Below are positions 1 to 7,457 of a DNA stretch of 16,568 nt, piece by piece. Position 1 is the first letter of the stretch; the number at the start of each line of letters is the position of its first letter. Both the position numbers and the translations under genes were made by a program. Origin of the DNA: Candidatus Bathycorpusculum sp. (lineage in GTDB: Archaea; Thermoproteota; Bathyarchaeia; Bathyarchaeales; Bathycorpusculaceae); NCBI GenBank assembly GCA_009779045.1, contig WREZ01000004.1, positions 1 to 16,568 of the forward strand, written 5' to 3'. The notes under the pieces are model-generated. The model was given only the letters and a program-made list of their open reading frames with translations. It made no database searches and had not been told where the DNA came from.

Positions 1-462
1 AATAAGCGTCTTGTTGTTAGGGGTAACATTAAGCAGTGGAATCAGCTTTTGGCAAAAGCTGCACATAATGCGGGGGTTATTTCTGATGAAGAGTTTGCTA
101 TTTTTCAAAACGCAGGTTACATGGGGCTTTACGGTGGGTTAACGGTTGCCGATATTCATAGGCGTAAAGGTTTAAGTAAAGAGGAGAAAATTCTTGATTT
201 TATGGGTAGCACAGAGCTGATTGCTAATTTGTTTCGTATTTCTCAGACGGAGGAAAAACTGAAAATGGATAAAACTTCGTCAACTGTTGAGGCTAATGAG
301 GTTCATTATAGAATCGCTGAAAAAATTCGTGAGGCGATGGTGGAAATGGGGACGACCCTTCCCGAGAATCTGCCAACACCACAAAAAAGTATTCAAATTA
401 TTGAAAGAGAGGAAATACAGAAACTTCGCAATTCCAAGACTAAACTGATGCTTGACGAATAG
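1..462 (+). CDS. dinD: DNA damage-inducible protein D (DinD), C-terminal part, 5' partial
   Basis: The reading frame is open from base 1 and gives 153 residues to a TAG stop. It is the C-terminal half of DinD, a protein of about 275 residues in E. coli that is induced by DNA damage and reported to interact with RecA filaments. Diagnostic segments are FAIFQNAGYMGLYGGL, IHRRKGLSKEEKILDFMGST, ELIANLFRISQTEEKLK and LPENLPTPQKSIQ, which match the bacterial protein almost word for word. The N-terminal BRO-N-like part must lie upstream of the window. A TTG at 49 could look like a start but lies inside conserved sequence, so it is not one. The gene is mostly bacterial in distribution, so transfer into this archaeon is likely. 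SOS-type LexA control cannot be assumed here; the promoter is not visible. Confidence 0.9.
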   Translation, partial: NKRLVVRGNIKQWNQLLAKAAHNAGVISDEEFAIFQNAGYMGLYGGLTVADIHRRKGLSKEEKILDFMGSTELIANLFRISQTEEKLKMDKTSSTVEANEVHYRIAEKIREAMVEMGTTLPENLPTPQKSIQIIEREEIQKLRNSKTKLMLDE

Positions 463-543
463 CAAAAAAATAGCTAAAGCCTAACCTATAATTAAGATAC
501 AGACCTACATTAATGATTAACAAACATAATCAATAACTCTATC

Positions 544-591
544 AACACCAAAAGTTGACCGATTAATCGACAGTACCAAAAAATTGGTGTT
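544..591. terminator. Nested inverted repeat between convergent genes, possible terminator
   Basis: AACACCAA (544-551) and TTGGTGTT (584-591) form a perfect 8-bp inverted repeat. It encloses the palindrome CGATTAATCG (560-569). A T-rich run follows on the plus strand. It lies between the convergent ends of dinD and the acetyl-CoA synthetase gene, where a transcription end would be expected. The 32-base spacer is long for a simple terminator, so a protein-binding or other structured role is possible. Confidence 0.4.
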
Positions 592-696
592 TATTTAGTA
601 TTATAATTTTTGATGTATGTTTTAAACTGTAAGATGTTATTGGTATTATTGTGTTGGGTGTAAAAATGGTAAAGGGGTGGTGGGAGAGTTTTGGGG

Positions 697-1392
697 TTAT
701 TGTAGTATGATTCTTGCGTCGACTGTGTTTGTGCCTTTGGCGTATGCTAGTACTGGGTTTAGGTCGAGTTCTGCGATTTCGGGGTGTTCTGTTAGGAGGT
801 TTGATACGTTTACTATTATTTGTGCTAGTGCGTCTATGTCTGCTGCGGGTGTGTTGCGGTAGCCTTTTAGTAGGGCAGCTGCTTTAAGGCTGGTTATCAT
901 TTCTTTTGCTTCGTCTAGGGTGACGGGGGCGATTTTGAAGGTGACGTCTTTTAGTACTTCTACAAATATGCCGCCTAATCCGAACATTATGGTTGCGCCG
1001 AATTGTGGGTCTTTTATGGCGCCTACAATTACTTCTGTTCCTTGGGGGGCCATTTCCATGATTAGTACGCCTAAAATGTGTGCGTTTGGATCGTATTTTT
1101 TGGCGTTTTCAATTATAGTGGTGTATGCTGCTTCAACGTCTGCAGCGGTTTTTAGGCCTACTTTTACGCCTCCAGCGTCGGATTTATGGATGATTTCTGG
1201 GGAAACAATTTTTGCAACAATTGGAAAGCCTATGCTTTCTGCTATTTGTGCTGCTTCTTTTGGGTTAGTGGCTAATTGGAATTTTGGAACGATCACGCCG
1301 TATTCGGTCATAATAGTTTTTGCTTCTGACTCAAGGAGTGCTTTACGGTTTTCGCTACGTGCTTGAGCTATAATTTTATCAGTTGTACTCAC
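697..1392 (-). CDS. acdB: Acetyl-CoA synthetase (ADP-forming), beta subunit
   Basis: This 231-residue ATP-grasp protein is the beta subunit of ADP-forming acyl-CoA synthetase. The enzyme converts acetyl-CoA, ADP and phosphate to acetate, CoA and ATP, the main substrate-level ATP step of many fermenting archaea. Recognisable segments are the ATP-grasp KIVSPEIIHKSDAGGVKVGL (about 62-81), IMFGLGGIFVEVLKDVTFKI (about 136-155) and the C-terminal ELDLNPVLA. The length fits archaeal two-subunit enzymes with separate alpha and beta chains. The alpha subunit is not in the window. The start is GTG with GGAG about 10 bases upstream. A TATA-like TTTTAAAG lies at 1438-1445, so it has its own promoter despite sitting 74 bases behind the peptidase gene. 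Its 3' sense end is strongly A/C-rich. Confidence 0.93.
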   Translation of the reverse strand: MSTTDKIIAQARSENRKALLESEAKTIMTEYGVIVPKFQLATNPKEAAQIAESIGFPIVAKIVSPEIIHKSDAGGVKVGLKTAADVEAAYTTIIENAKKYDPNAHILGVLIMEMAPQGTEVIVGAIKDPQFGATIMFGLGGIFVEVLKDVTFKIAPVTLDEAKEMITSLKAAALLKGYRNTPAADIDALAQIIVNVSNLLTEHPEIAELDLNPVLAYAKGTNTVDARIILQ

Positions 1393-1437
1393 GTTTTAAC
1401 GTCTCCATTAATTTGCAGGGTATGACATGCAGATTGC

Positions 1438-1445
1438 CTTTAAAA
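1438..1445 (-). promoter_or_regulatory. TATA-like box for acdB
   Basis: The minus strand reads TTTTAAAG, about 46 bases before the GTG start. Transcription would begin near 1417 and leave a leader of about 25 bases containing the GGAG ribosome site. Confidence 0.45.
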
Positions 1446-1466
1446 TTCTTTTGATTACAATAGCGT

Positions 1467-2702
1467 TTAGCCCATGGCTAAGAACGCAAAAACTTTTGCA
1501 TCCTCTACCATAGCAGAAACACGTGCATACTCATCTGGTTGATGAGCCATACCTGTAATAGAGTTCCAAACAGCTACTTGAATACCACGCTGACGGAAAA
1601 ACGCGCCACAAGTACCACCACCAACACCGCCCACTTTAGCGTCAATGCCGCGGGCTTCTTTTATGGCAACTTTTAAACGTGTTACCACGTCTGCTGTGTT
1701 AGTTTCAAGCACAGGTGAGGACTGCCGTTGAATTACCTCTAAACATATTTTAGCCCCTGACTTTTCCTCAAAAACATGTATCACTTTTTGAATATTGGAT
1801 AAAACATCATCTAAACTGTACTGCGGTATTATGCGGCAGTCAAAAAATGTAACGTCCTCTCCGGGGATTATGTTTATAGCCTCAACATTGCAGTCTTTGC
1901 GTGTAGGCTCAAAAGTGCTAAGAGGCATATCAAATAATTCATCTTTAGCACAGTATTTTTCATGTAACATAGCATCTATAGCTAAGGCTACTTCCATACC
2001 TACTCTATGGGCATTTAATCCCTTATCTGGACGACTTCCATGCACTTGTTTACCTATGACATGCACTTTAAACCAGAGCATACTTTTCTCAGCAACTTCA
2101 ATAAAATCTCCAGATTCAGTACCCGCATCAGGCACAACAACTAAATCACCCATCCTAAAAAGACCTCTATCTAACAAGTACTCAATACCATACTTACTAC
2201 CCTGCTCTTCATCAGATACAAACACTAAACCAACTAAAAACGCCGGCTTAACATCTAACATTTTAAGAGCTTTTAAAGCAAAAATAGAAGAAACCAACGG
2301 TTGACCATTATCCTCACTACCTCTACCAAAAACCTTATCATCACGCAAAACCGGACAAAACGGCGAAGTCACACTCCACGCATCTAAATTACCAGGAGGA
2401 ACAACATCTAAATGAGAAACAATCCACAAACGCCGCACCTCTGCTAAGGCACTATCACCAAAAAAATAAGCAACAACATTAGGACGCACACCACCAGAAA
2501 CACGACAATCAGGTGCATCAAAACACTCAACTTTATCAAACCCCACATCATCCAAAATCTTTAGCAAACACTTAGCCTTCAAAGCCTCCCCATCACCACC
2601 ATTCTCAGGAGCAATAGCAGACACCTTAAGAAGAGACAACAAAGCCTCAACCATATCCGACCTCAAACTCTCAACCTTAGAAAAAACCACAGACTTATCC
2701 AT
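1467..2702 (-). CDS. M20 family metallopeptidase (ArgE/DapE/carboxypeptidase G2-like)
   Basis: This 411-residue protein is a cytoplasmic zinc amidohydrolase of the M20 family. These enzymes hydrolyse N-acyl amino acids, succinyl-diaminopimelate or dipeptides. The metal and catalytic residues are visible: SHLDVVPPG (H97, catalytic D99), GRGSEDNGQP (bridging D131), SDEEQGS (general base E165 and metal E166), VVPDAG (D192) and C-terminal MAHQPDEY (H387). The middle segment with HVIGKQVHGSRPDKGLNAH is the dimerisation lid. The substrate cannot be assigned. The frame is open 23 codons further upstream to a TTG at 2771, but the extra residues are hydrophobic, Cys-rich and unlike the family. The ATG at 2702 follows a GAAGG-like site and is preferred. 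It shares a divergent intergenic region with the histone gene. Confidence 0.88.
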   Translation of the reverse strand: MDKSVVFSKVESLRSDMVEALLSLLKVSAIAPENGGDGEALKAKCLLKILDDVGFDKVECFDAPDCRVSGGVRPNVVAYFFGDSALAEVRRLWIVSHLDVVPPGNLDAWSVTSPFCPVLRDDKVFGRGSEDNGQPLVSSIFALKALKMLDVKPAFLVGLVFVSDEEQGSKYGIEYLLDRGLFRMGDLVVVPDAGTESGDFIEVAEKSMLWFKVHVIGKQVHGSRPDKGLNAHRVGMEVALAIDAMLHEKYCAKDELFDMPLSTFEPTRKDCNVEAINIIPGEDVTFFDCRIIPQYSLDDVLSNIQKVIHVFEEKSGAKICLEVIQRQSSPVLETNTADVVTRLKVAIKEARGIDAKVGGVGGGTCGAFFRQRGIQVAVWNSITGMAHQPDEYARVSAMVEDAKVFAFLAMG

Positions 2703-2897
2703 ACCAAAACCTTCAACAAAAAATAGACAACAACAAACTTTAACATTTCCTAACACCACAAACAAAATCAAAAACTAAGGCACAGACGTTTAAAAATCAA
2801 TCACAAAAACTCACACACAAACCAGTGACAACTATAAAAATTATGATAAATGTTAAATATCGCTTTAATTAGAAAAAGAACACAAGAAGCTGTTATT
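2703..2897. promoter_or_regulatory. Divergent promoter region, M20 peptidase and histone
   Basis: On the plus strand TATAAAAA at 2833-2840 would start transcription near 2863 and give the histone mRNA a leader of about 35 bases. On the minus strand TTTTTAAA around 2789-2796 lies at suitable spacing for the peptidase. No other gene fits here. Confidence 0.5.
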
Positions 2898-3119
2898 ATG
2901 ACTGAAATAGAAATAGCCACAGCCCCCATGCACCGCTTATGTAAAAAAGCAGGAGCAGACCGCGTAAGTGAAGCAGCAGCCAAAGAACTAGCAGAAGCCC
3001 TCCAAAAAATAGGCATAAAAATCGCCAAAGACGCCCTAGACTATGCAATGCACGCAGGCAGAAAAACCATAAAAGCACAAGACATAGAAATCGCCACCAA
3101 AAAAGCCATGGAAAAATAA
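2898..3119 (+). CDS. Archaeal histone (HMfA/HMfB-like)
   Basis: This 73-residue protein is one histone fold that dimerises and stacks on DNA to form archaeal hypernucleosomes. The order is short helix (TAPMHRLCKKAG), loop with R22, V23, S24, long helix, then HAGRKTIKAQDIEIA, the hallmark of HMf histones. R55, T57 and D62 correspond to the conserved RxT and Asp pair. At the tetramer interface H52 and D62 are kept, while HMfB Leu46 is replaced by Tyr49. A cysteine at position 15 is unusual. The frame is open 16 codons upstream to 2850, but ATG 2898 matches the family length. The open extension lacks histone character. The gene is A/C-rich and lysine-rich throughout. Confidence 0.95.
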   Translation: MTEIEIATAPMHRLCKKAGADRVSEAAAKELAEALQKIGIKIAKDALDYAMHAGRKTIKAQDIEIATKKAMEK

Positions 3120-3150
3120 AGCAGATAAACACCCAAACTAATTGGCAGAT

Positions 3151-3810
3151 TTATTTGGCTGATAGTTTGTAGCTTGTGTCAAGACGTCGCAAAATTTCCT
3201 CAAAAGGTACAGAACCGTCTAAGCAAAGGGTGTACCAATGTTTTTTATTCATATGATAACCAGGGAAACATTTTTTCCCATCAACCATACCAGTTATTTC
3301 CTCAGGATCAGCTTTCAAATCTAAAATATCAATCAACTCATCAGAGTTTAAACCCAGTTTCCTTTTGGACAGGACAAGTAACGCGGCGTACCATTTGTTG
3401 GTATCTTTTCTTCTAAAAATGGCATTATTGGGAAATTGGGGCCAAAGAAATTCTAAATCGTCATGGTATGTGTTTTGTATGTGTTGGATGATTTTTTGTG
3501 CAAAATTACTTTTGAAGATGTTTAGTTCAAAACATTTTTCAGCTATGTTGTAAAGGACGCTCTCGTAATCAGCTCTTACCTTGCTTACAAAGGGGCCACA
3601 GGCTTCTGGTATGCGATGTAGTACATATTCGTTTGAGGCAGAATCAAGTACTTTTGTGTTAACTGTGCCATCCTCTGTTATGGTTATGATCATTTGGAAC
3701 TGCCCGTTTACAATGTTTGTAGTGTAGAAATACGTGGCATTATTTCTGGTAAACCCGTATGACACCAGTTTTTGTAGATTTACTTTCTTATTTTCAAACA
3801 TTGACAGCAT
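3151..3810 (-). CDS. MmcQ/YjbR family protein with N-terminal extension domain
   Basis: This 219-residue protein has an N-terminal domain (about 1-95, including GQFQMIITITEDGTV and YVLHRIPEA) and a C-terminal MmcQ/YjbR domain (about 100-215). The latter is shown by FLWPQFPNNAIFRR, KWYAALLVLSKRKLGL, FPGYHMNKKHWYTLCLDGSV and TSYKLS. The YjbR fold resembles CyaY and has been suggested to bind DNA, but no firm biochemical role is known. The two-domain form is common in gut Clostridia, so recent acquisition from a bacterium is plausible. The ATG at 3801 (MFENKK) is an equally reasonable start. It is convergent with the histone gene, 31 bases away. Confidence 0.82.
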   Translation of the reverse strand: MLSMFENKKVNLQKLVSYGFTRNNATYFYTTNIVNGQFQMIITITEDGTVNTKVLDSASNEYVLHRIPEACGPFVSKVRADYESVLYNIAEKCFELNIFKSNFAQKIIQHIQNTYHDDLEFLWPQFPNNAIFRRKDTNKWYAALLVLSKRKLGLNSDELIDILDLKADPEEITGMVDGKKCFPGYHMNKKHWYTLCLDGSVPFEEILRRLDTSYKLSAK

Positions 3811-4179
3811 AAAAACACTTCAAGAGGCATGAACCACACATTAATCCGGTGCCAATCATACAAAGCTTTCTTTTTCGACACAATTAGCTTCTAAAATTGA
3901 GACGCATTACGTTTGACTGCTAGGCTTTAAAGTCATATTCATTGATAGCAAACACTTCAACTATCACATAGACACAACATGAGTACAACCACGATATTTA
4001 CCCCATTTTGAGGAGAAACATGATGATCTTATAAGTCTCATAACGCAATCACCGCCCACCCTCCATTAAATAGAAAACATTTTCATCCACTATAATAACT
4101 CTGATAAATCATCAAAAGGTGAAATCGACAAAATCAAAATAAATACGGCGCAGAGCTATTTTATTTGGGCACATAGATT
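3811..4179. other. Intergenic region with TATA box and two tiny ORFs
   Basis: This is the divergent region between the MmcQ gene and the toroid-protein gene. TATAATAA at 4091-4098 is a candidate TATA box for the plus gene, with a leader of about 60 bases. Two tiny plus-strand ORFs are present: ATG 3979 to TGA 4011 (10 codons). Right after it, GAGGAG precedes ATG 4020, which reads four codons to a stop. The second has a strong ribosome site but lies upstream of the TATA box, so it is not a leader ORF for 4180. It may be a relic gene start. Nothing else was recognised. Confidence 0.4.
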
Positions 4180-5139
4180 ATGGACACAATAAGTTTTATT
4201 CTTGAAAAGGGAGACACTTGGCTTCAATACGCAACAAAGCTAAATATCCTAAAAGAAAACAAAGACAGTTTAACAGATTTGCGATTACAGGTGCTCTCCG
4301 ATCCAAAAATAAAGACCTATCTAAGCGACATAACCAATTACCATGATGTTCTTGTTCGCAACCATAAAGACCCCGATTTACCCATTCACAAACTCTTATT
4401 TCTACTAGACATCGGACTTGACACCAACGTTTCAGAAATACAAACAGCCACTAAAAAAATAATGACAAACAAAGACAACAACGGCGTATACATGTCATTA
4501 ACCAACATTCCTAAACACTTCGGAGGCAACGGCGAGGATACATTTGGCTGGTGTCTTTGTGATGCCCCACTTTTGTTACTTGCATTACTCAAAACAGACA
4601 TTGACTATGAAAAACACCTAAAGAAAGGCGTGGATTACCTTGCAGACTTCCATAAAGACACGGGCTTTCCATGCACTGTCTCACAAGAGTTTGGAAAATT
4701 CAGAGGCCCCGGCCGAAAAGACGACTGCTGCCCATATGCATCTTTAATCATGCTAAAATTACTATCAGCAATTCCAGAATACCAAAAATCAGAAATCGCA
4801 ATAGATACCGCAAAGGGTTTGCTGTCGTTATGGGAAAACAGTTTGGAACGTCACCCGTACATGTTTTATATGGGAACTGATTTTAGAAAACTCAAAGCTC
4901 CAGCTATGTGGTATGACATAGTAAGCGTTGTAGACGTATTAAGTCGCTTTGAGTTTGTTAAGCAGGATTCACGTTTCAAAGAAATGGTTGCGCTCATTAA
5001 GAGTAAACAAGATAGCAACGGATTATTTACCCCTGAAGCCGTTTACCAAAAATTCAAAACATGGGATTTTGGTCAAAAGAAAACATCCTCACCATATTTA
5101 ACATACTTGTGCCATCAAATTTTAACTCGAACAACATAA
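4180..5139 (+). CDS. Hypothetical protein with terpenoid cyclase/prenyltransferase-like alpha/alpha toroid
   Basis: This 319-residue soluble protein has no signal peptide. Its sequence has repeated helix pairs joined by turns of the QW-like kind: NKDNNGVYMS (97-106), HKDTGFPCTVS (158-168) and KQDSNGLFTPEAVY (276-289). These suggest an alpha/alpha barrel as in squalene cyclases and protein prenyltransferase beta chains. Other conspicuous segments are FGGNGEDTFGWCLCDAP (114-130) and FRGPGRKDDCCPYAS (174-188), rich in Cys and Asp. The classic DXDD motif of protonating cyclases is not evident, so enzymatic cyclase activity should not be assumed. The Cys cluster might bind metal or form disulfides. 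It stands alone, convergent with the cyclophilin gene. The fold call is inferred from sequence pattern only. Confidence 0.6.
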   Translation: MDTISFILEKGDTWLQYATKLNILKENKDSLTDLRLQVLSDPKIKTYLSDITNYHDVLVRNHKDPDLPIHKLLFLLDIGLDTNVSEIQTATKKIMTNKDNNGVYMSLTNIPKHFGGNGEDTFGWCLCDAPLLLLALLKTDIDYEKHLKKGVDYLADFHKDTGFPCTVSQEFGKFRGPGRKDDCCPYASLIMLKLLSAIPEYQKSEIAIDTAKGLLSLWENSLERHPYMFYMGTDFRKLKAPAMWYDIVSVVDVLSRFEFVKQDSRFKEMVALIKSKQDSNGLFTPEAVYQKFKTWDFGQKKTSSPYLTYLCHQILTRTT

Positions 5140-5255
5140 AAAAGAGGTCAAAACCCGGGTAGTCGAGGATACTTTGGAACAGTCAAAATGGTAGCCGGCG
5201 GTAAAAAATATCAGATAAGTATTCAAGTTGTCAAAATTGGGTCTAAACCAAAAGA

Positions 5256-5290
5256 AGAACAGAAAAAAAGTTTTTCTTACTTTTTGTTCT
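5256..5290. terminator. Imperfect hairpin between convergent genes, possible bidirectional terminator
   Basis: AGAACA (5256-5261) pairs with TGTTCT (5285-5290). Further A/T pairing continues inward. Runs of A and T flank the loop, so either strand gives a U-rich transcript. It overlaps the last bases of the cyclophilin gene. Confidence 0.3.
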
Positions 5291-5795
5291 ACGGGGCAAT
5301 TATCGCGTTTTCTATAATGATTTCTTTAAGCGGTTTGTCGTTTCGACCGGTTTTTGCTTTTGAGATTTGGTCCACAACATCCATACCGGCTATGACTTTG
5401 CCGAATTGGGGATGTTTGTCATCTAAGTAGTTGTTGTTTACTAGGTTGATAAAGAATTGGCTACTTCCTGTGTCTGGACCGGCATTTGCCATGGCTATGG
5501 TGCCGCGGACATTACGGTTTTTACGGGTGAATTCGTCTTTGATTTCGGGAATGGAAGAATCACCATATCCGGTTCCTGTGGGGTCACCGCCTTGAATCAT
5601 AAAGCCGTCGATAATTCGGTGAAATATAGTGCCGTTAAAGGTTCCATTGGCCACGAGATTTCTAAAGTTAGCGGTGGTTATGGGCATATCGTTTCGTAAC
5701 TGAATTGTTATATCACCCATGTTGGTGTGGAGAAGGATTTTTATGCCGTTTACATATTCATCGGCTATAGTCGAGTTTATTTTTTGATCTGTCAT
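5289..5795 (-). CDS. Peptidylprolyl isomerase, cyclophilin type
   Basis: This 168-residue single-domain cyclophilin catalyses cis-trans isomerisation of prolyl bonds and helps cytoplasmic protein folding. Active-site residues line up with human CypA: F58, H59, R60 (CypA R55), F65, M66, Q68, then SSQFFINL with Q113, F114, F115, and L124 and H128. The usual Trp121 of CypA is not present at the LDDKHPQFGKV segment, as in many prokaryotic forms that bind cyclosporin weakly. No signal peptide is seen. The frame continues four codons upstream to a TTG, but ATG 5795 is preferred. A strong TATA box (TTTATATAAT on the minus strand) lies at 5863-5872. The stop is TAG. Confidence 0.93.
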   Translation of the reverse strand: MTDQKINSTIADEYVNGIKILLHTNMGDITIQLRNDMPITTANFRNLVANGTFNGTIFHRIIDGFMIQGGDPTGTGYGDSSIPEIKDEFTRKNRNVRGTIAMANAGPDTGSSQFFINLVNNNYLDDKHPQFGKVIAGMDVVDQISKAKTGRNDKPLKEIIIENAIIAP

Positions 5796-5862
5796 AATAT
5801 CCCACAAGATATTTTTAATAGTTATTTTGATGTCGCTGTCTTTCAGAAAGAAGGCAGCTTCA

Positions 5863-5872
5863 ATTATATAAA
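5863..5872 (-). promoter_or_regulatory. TATA box for the cyclophilin gene
   Basis: The minus strand reads TTTATATAAT, close to the archaeal consensus. Transcription would begin near 5840 and give a leader of about 45 bases. Confidence 0.55.
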
Positions 5873-5983
5873 TTCATTAACAAAAATAAAATGGAAACAA
5901 GTTATAAACGTTAGTTAATTCTTCAAAGTGGTTAATATTATATCGTCTAAGAATTAAGACAGCGTTATTGTAGTTTGTAGTAA

Positions 5984-6021
5984 TTTTTATATTAGTAATA
6001 GTAATAGTAATTGGTAGTGAT
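5984..6021 (+). promoter_or_regulatory. Promoter and tandem TAGTAA repeats before the vapBC-type operon
   Basis: TTTTTATATT at 5984-5993 is a good TATA box. It is followed at once by three perfect tandem TAGTAA units at 5993-5998, 5999-6004 and 6005-6010, overlapping the probable transcription start. A ribosome-binding GGTAGTGA lies at 6013-6020. The repeats are well placed to be an operator for the AbrB-fold antitoxin, since such operons repress themselves. That role is inferred. Confidence 0.5.
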
Positions 6022-6027
6022 TTGAAT

Positions 6028-6279
6028 ATGGCCTCAGTAACTGTAACGCGTCATTCGCAGGTCACCATACCTAAAGAGATACGTGAAATAGTAGGAATAT
6101 CTGAAGGTGATCAGGTAAATATGAAAGTGGTGGAAGGTAATAAAATAGTAATTGAGAAAGCAGACGCAGAAGTATGGAGTGATTGTACAGATTTTTTGCC
6201 TGAAGACTTTGAGAAAATAGTTTCTGCTACGCGTTTGGATTCCATAAACAGATTTAAACGTCTTGGTTTGACTCCATAA
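6028..6279 (+). CDS. AbrB/SpoVT-type antitoxin (VapB-like)
   Basis: This 83-residue protein has an N-terminal swapped-hairpin AbrB DNA-binding domain (about 3-46), including TVTRHSQVTIPKEIRE and GISEGDQVNMKVVEGNKIVIEK. A C-terminal tail (about 47-83) would wrap the partner toxin. Dimers bind the operon promoter and the VapC toxin, so it neutralises the RNase and represses transcription. ATG 6028 is preferred over an in-frame TTG at 6022, because GGTAGTGA lies seven bases before it. The stop codon TAA shares its last A with the ATG of the next gene, giving tight translational coupling. Confidence 0.9.
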   Translation: MASVTVTRHSQVTIPKEIREIVGISEGDQVNMKVVEGNKIVIEKADAEVWSDCTDFLPEDFEKIVSATRLDSINRFKRLGLTP

Positions 6280-6746
6280 TGTCTCAAAATGAGCTAAATT
6301 TAACAACGGTTTCAAAGGTGTTTGTTGACACCTCTATAATTGTTGATATTGACAGGGGAAAACAAGACGTAATTGAGTTATGTAAACAGTTAACCAGCTC
6401 TAATAGTGCATACATAAGTACTGTAAGTGTCTCTGAAATTTTAACGGGTTCATATCTGCGTAAGGATCATGGTGTTGCAGTTAAAAAGGCTGAAAAAGTG
6501 CTCAGACAATTTCGTTGGGTCTCTTTAAATGGAGAAGTAGCTAAACTTGTAGCGGAACTTAATGCGTACTTGATTGCAAAGGGGCAATCTATAGAGTATC
6601 AAGATGTCGCTATAGCTGCTTCTTTTCTTTTAGAAAACGGTGATATTTTGTTAACGGAAAACAAAGAACACTTTAAACGATTGCCTAACCTAAAAGATAA
6701 AGTTATGACCCCTAAAGAATTTTGTCAAAAGAAAAAACTACAATAA
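6279..6746 (+). CDS. PIN-domain ribonuclease toxin (VapC-like)
   Basis: This 155-residue PIN-domain protein is the probable toxin of the pair. VapC enzymes cleave tRNA or rRNA with a magnesium or manganese centre of acidic residues. Visible are D17 in VFVDTSIIVD, E53 in VSEIL, D109 in IEYQDVAIAAS and the last strand LLTENKEHFKRL. The usual fourth position (TxNxxxF) keeps Asn128, but has His131 where many members have Asp, a variation known in the superfamily. The first 10 residues precede the fold. The gene overlaps the antitoxin by one base. It looks intact. Confidence 0.9.
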   Translation: MSQNELNLTTVSKVFVDTSIIVDIDRGKQDVIELCKQLTSSNSAYISTVSVSEILTGSYLRKDHGVAVKKAEKVLRQFRWVSLNGEVAKLVAELNAYLIAKGQSIEYQDVAIAASFLLENGDILLTENKEHFKRLPNLKDKVMTPKEFCQKKKLQ

Positions 6747-7085
6747 ACATTACTGTTACGCAGACAATGTTATATCGCCCCTTGTGGGATTAAACAGTAC
6801 GGCTAAACAGCAAACGCCTCTTAAAGTCACATAACAAATAAGCTTACAACAAAGACAGCCTGTAACTGTTCAGTCGGGTAGCGTTTTTTGAGTATTTGAT
6901 GCACACATTGTTTACATAGTGCCATTACTGTAGTAGAGCGAGTAAAATGTTAAGTATGTTATAGTGGAGTGTTTAAAAAATGTGGGGTGTGGATTAAAGG
7001 GTGGTGTTATCATGTTATGTTGTATTGAGTTTGAATGGTGTAAACATGCATGGTAACGTTAATTATTTGTTTGTAGCGTGTGATA
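6747..7085. other. Gene-free convergent spacer
   Basis: The spacer lies between the ends of the VapC gene and the winged-helix gene. AACATT (6746-6751) and AATGTT (6766-6771), with inner CTG/CAG pairing, make a small hairpin right after the vapC stop that may end transcription. Around 6880 the plus strand changes from A/C-rich to strongly G/T-rich. No gene or RNA was recognised in the rest. Confidence 0.4.
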
Positions 7086-7457
7086 TTATGTAGGTTTTTC
7101 GTTGGATGTTAGCATGAGTGTTGTTTCTATGTGTTCGAATAGGTCCATTAGGTGTTCTGTGATTTTTTCGCCTAGTTCGGTTTTTCGGTAGTATTTTTTT
7201 AGTGGGTCTATGTGTTCGCTTTGTGCTAGTCCTAAATGTTTGATTTCGAGCATTCGGGATCTGAATGTGCCGTCGCTTATGGTTAGTTTGTTTTCTGCCA
7301 TAAAATTTTTTGCGTCCTTCCATCTACCCTTGTCCATGTGGAGCAGTAGTAAGCAGTCTATGGCGTGATCTTTTTCTAGAACTGTTTTTATTGCTGCTAA
7401 CTTGGGATCTTTTAGGAAATGTTTGGTTTTATCCTCTACAGCCTCATTATTTATCAT
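7086..7457 (-). CDS. Winged-helix DNA-binding protein, probable transcription regulator
   Basis: This 123-residue basic protein shows the pattern of a winged helix: HAIDCLLLLHMDKGRWKDAKNFMAENK (helices 1-2, about 31-57), LTISDGTFRSRMLEIKHLGLAQSE (recognition helix, about 58-81) and a basic wing KKYYRKTELGEKI (about 87-99), then a terminal helix for dimerisation. The RKTELGEKI ending resembles MarR/PadR-like archaeal regulators of the wHTH superfamily. Family and ligand cannot be named. The ATG at 7457 follows GGGGGAC, a strong ribosome site, and a TATA-like ACAATATAAG lies at 7493-7502. Three CACGAT direct repeats just upstream are candidate binding sites. Confidence 0.72.
   Translation of the reverse strand: MINNEAVEDKTKHFLKDPKLAAIKTVLEKDHAIDCLLLLHMDKGRWKDAKNFMAENKLTISDGTFRSRMLEIKHLGLAQSEHIDPLKKYYRKTELGEKITEHLMDLFEHIETTLMLTSNEKPT

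Noticed and set aside
920..1366. Plus-strand open frame of 148 codons
   Set aside because: It lies entirely opposite the acetyl-CoA synthetase beta gene, which is strongly conserved.
1795..2304. Plus-strand open frame of 169 codons
   Set aside because: It is antisense to the M20 peptidase, whose metal-binding residues are all present.
5188..5430. Plus-strand open frame starting MVAGGKKYQISIQ
   Set aside because: Most of it is antisense to the cyclophilin gene, and the free part (5188-5288) resembles no family.
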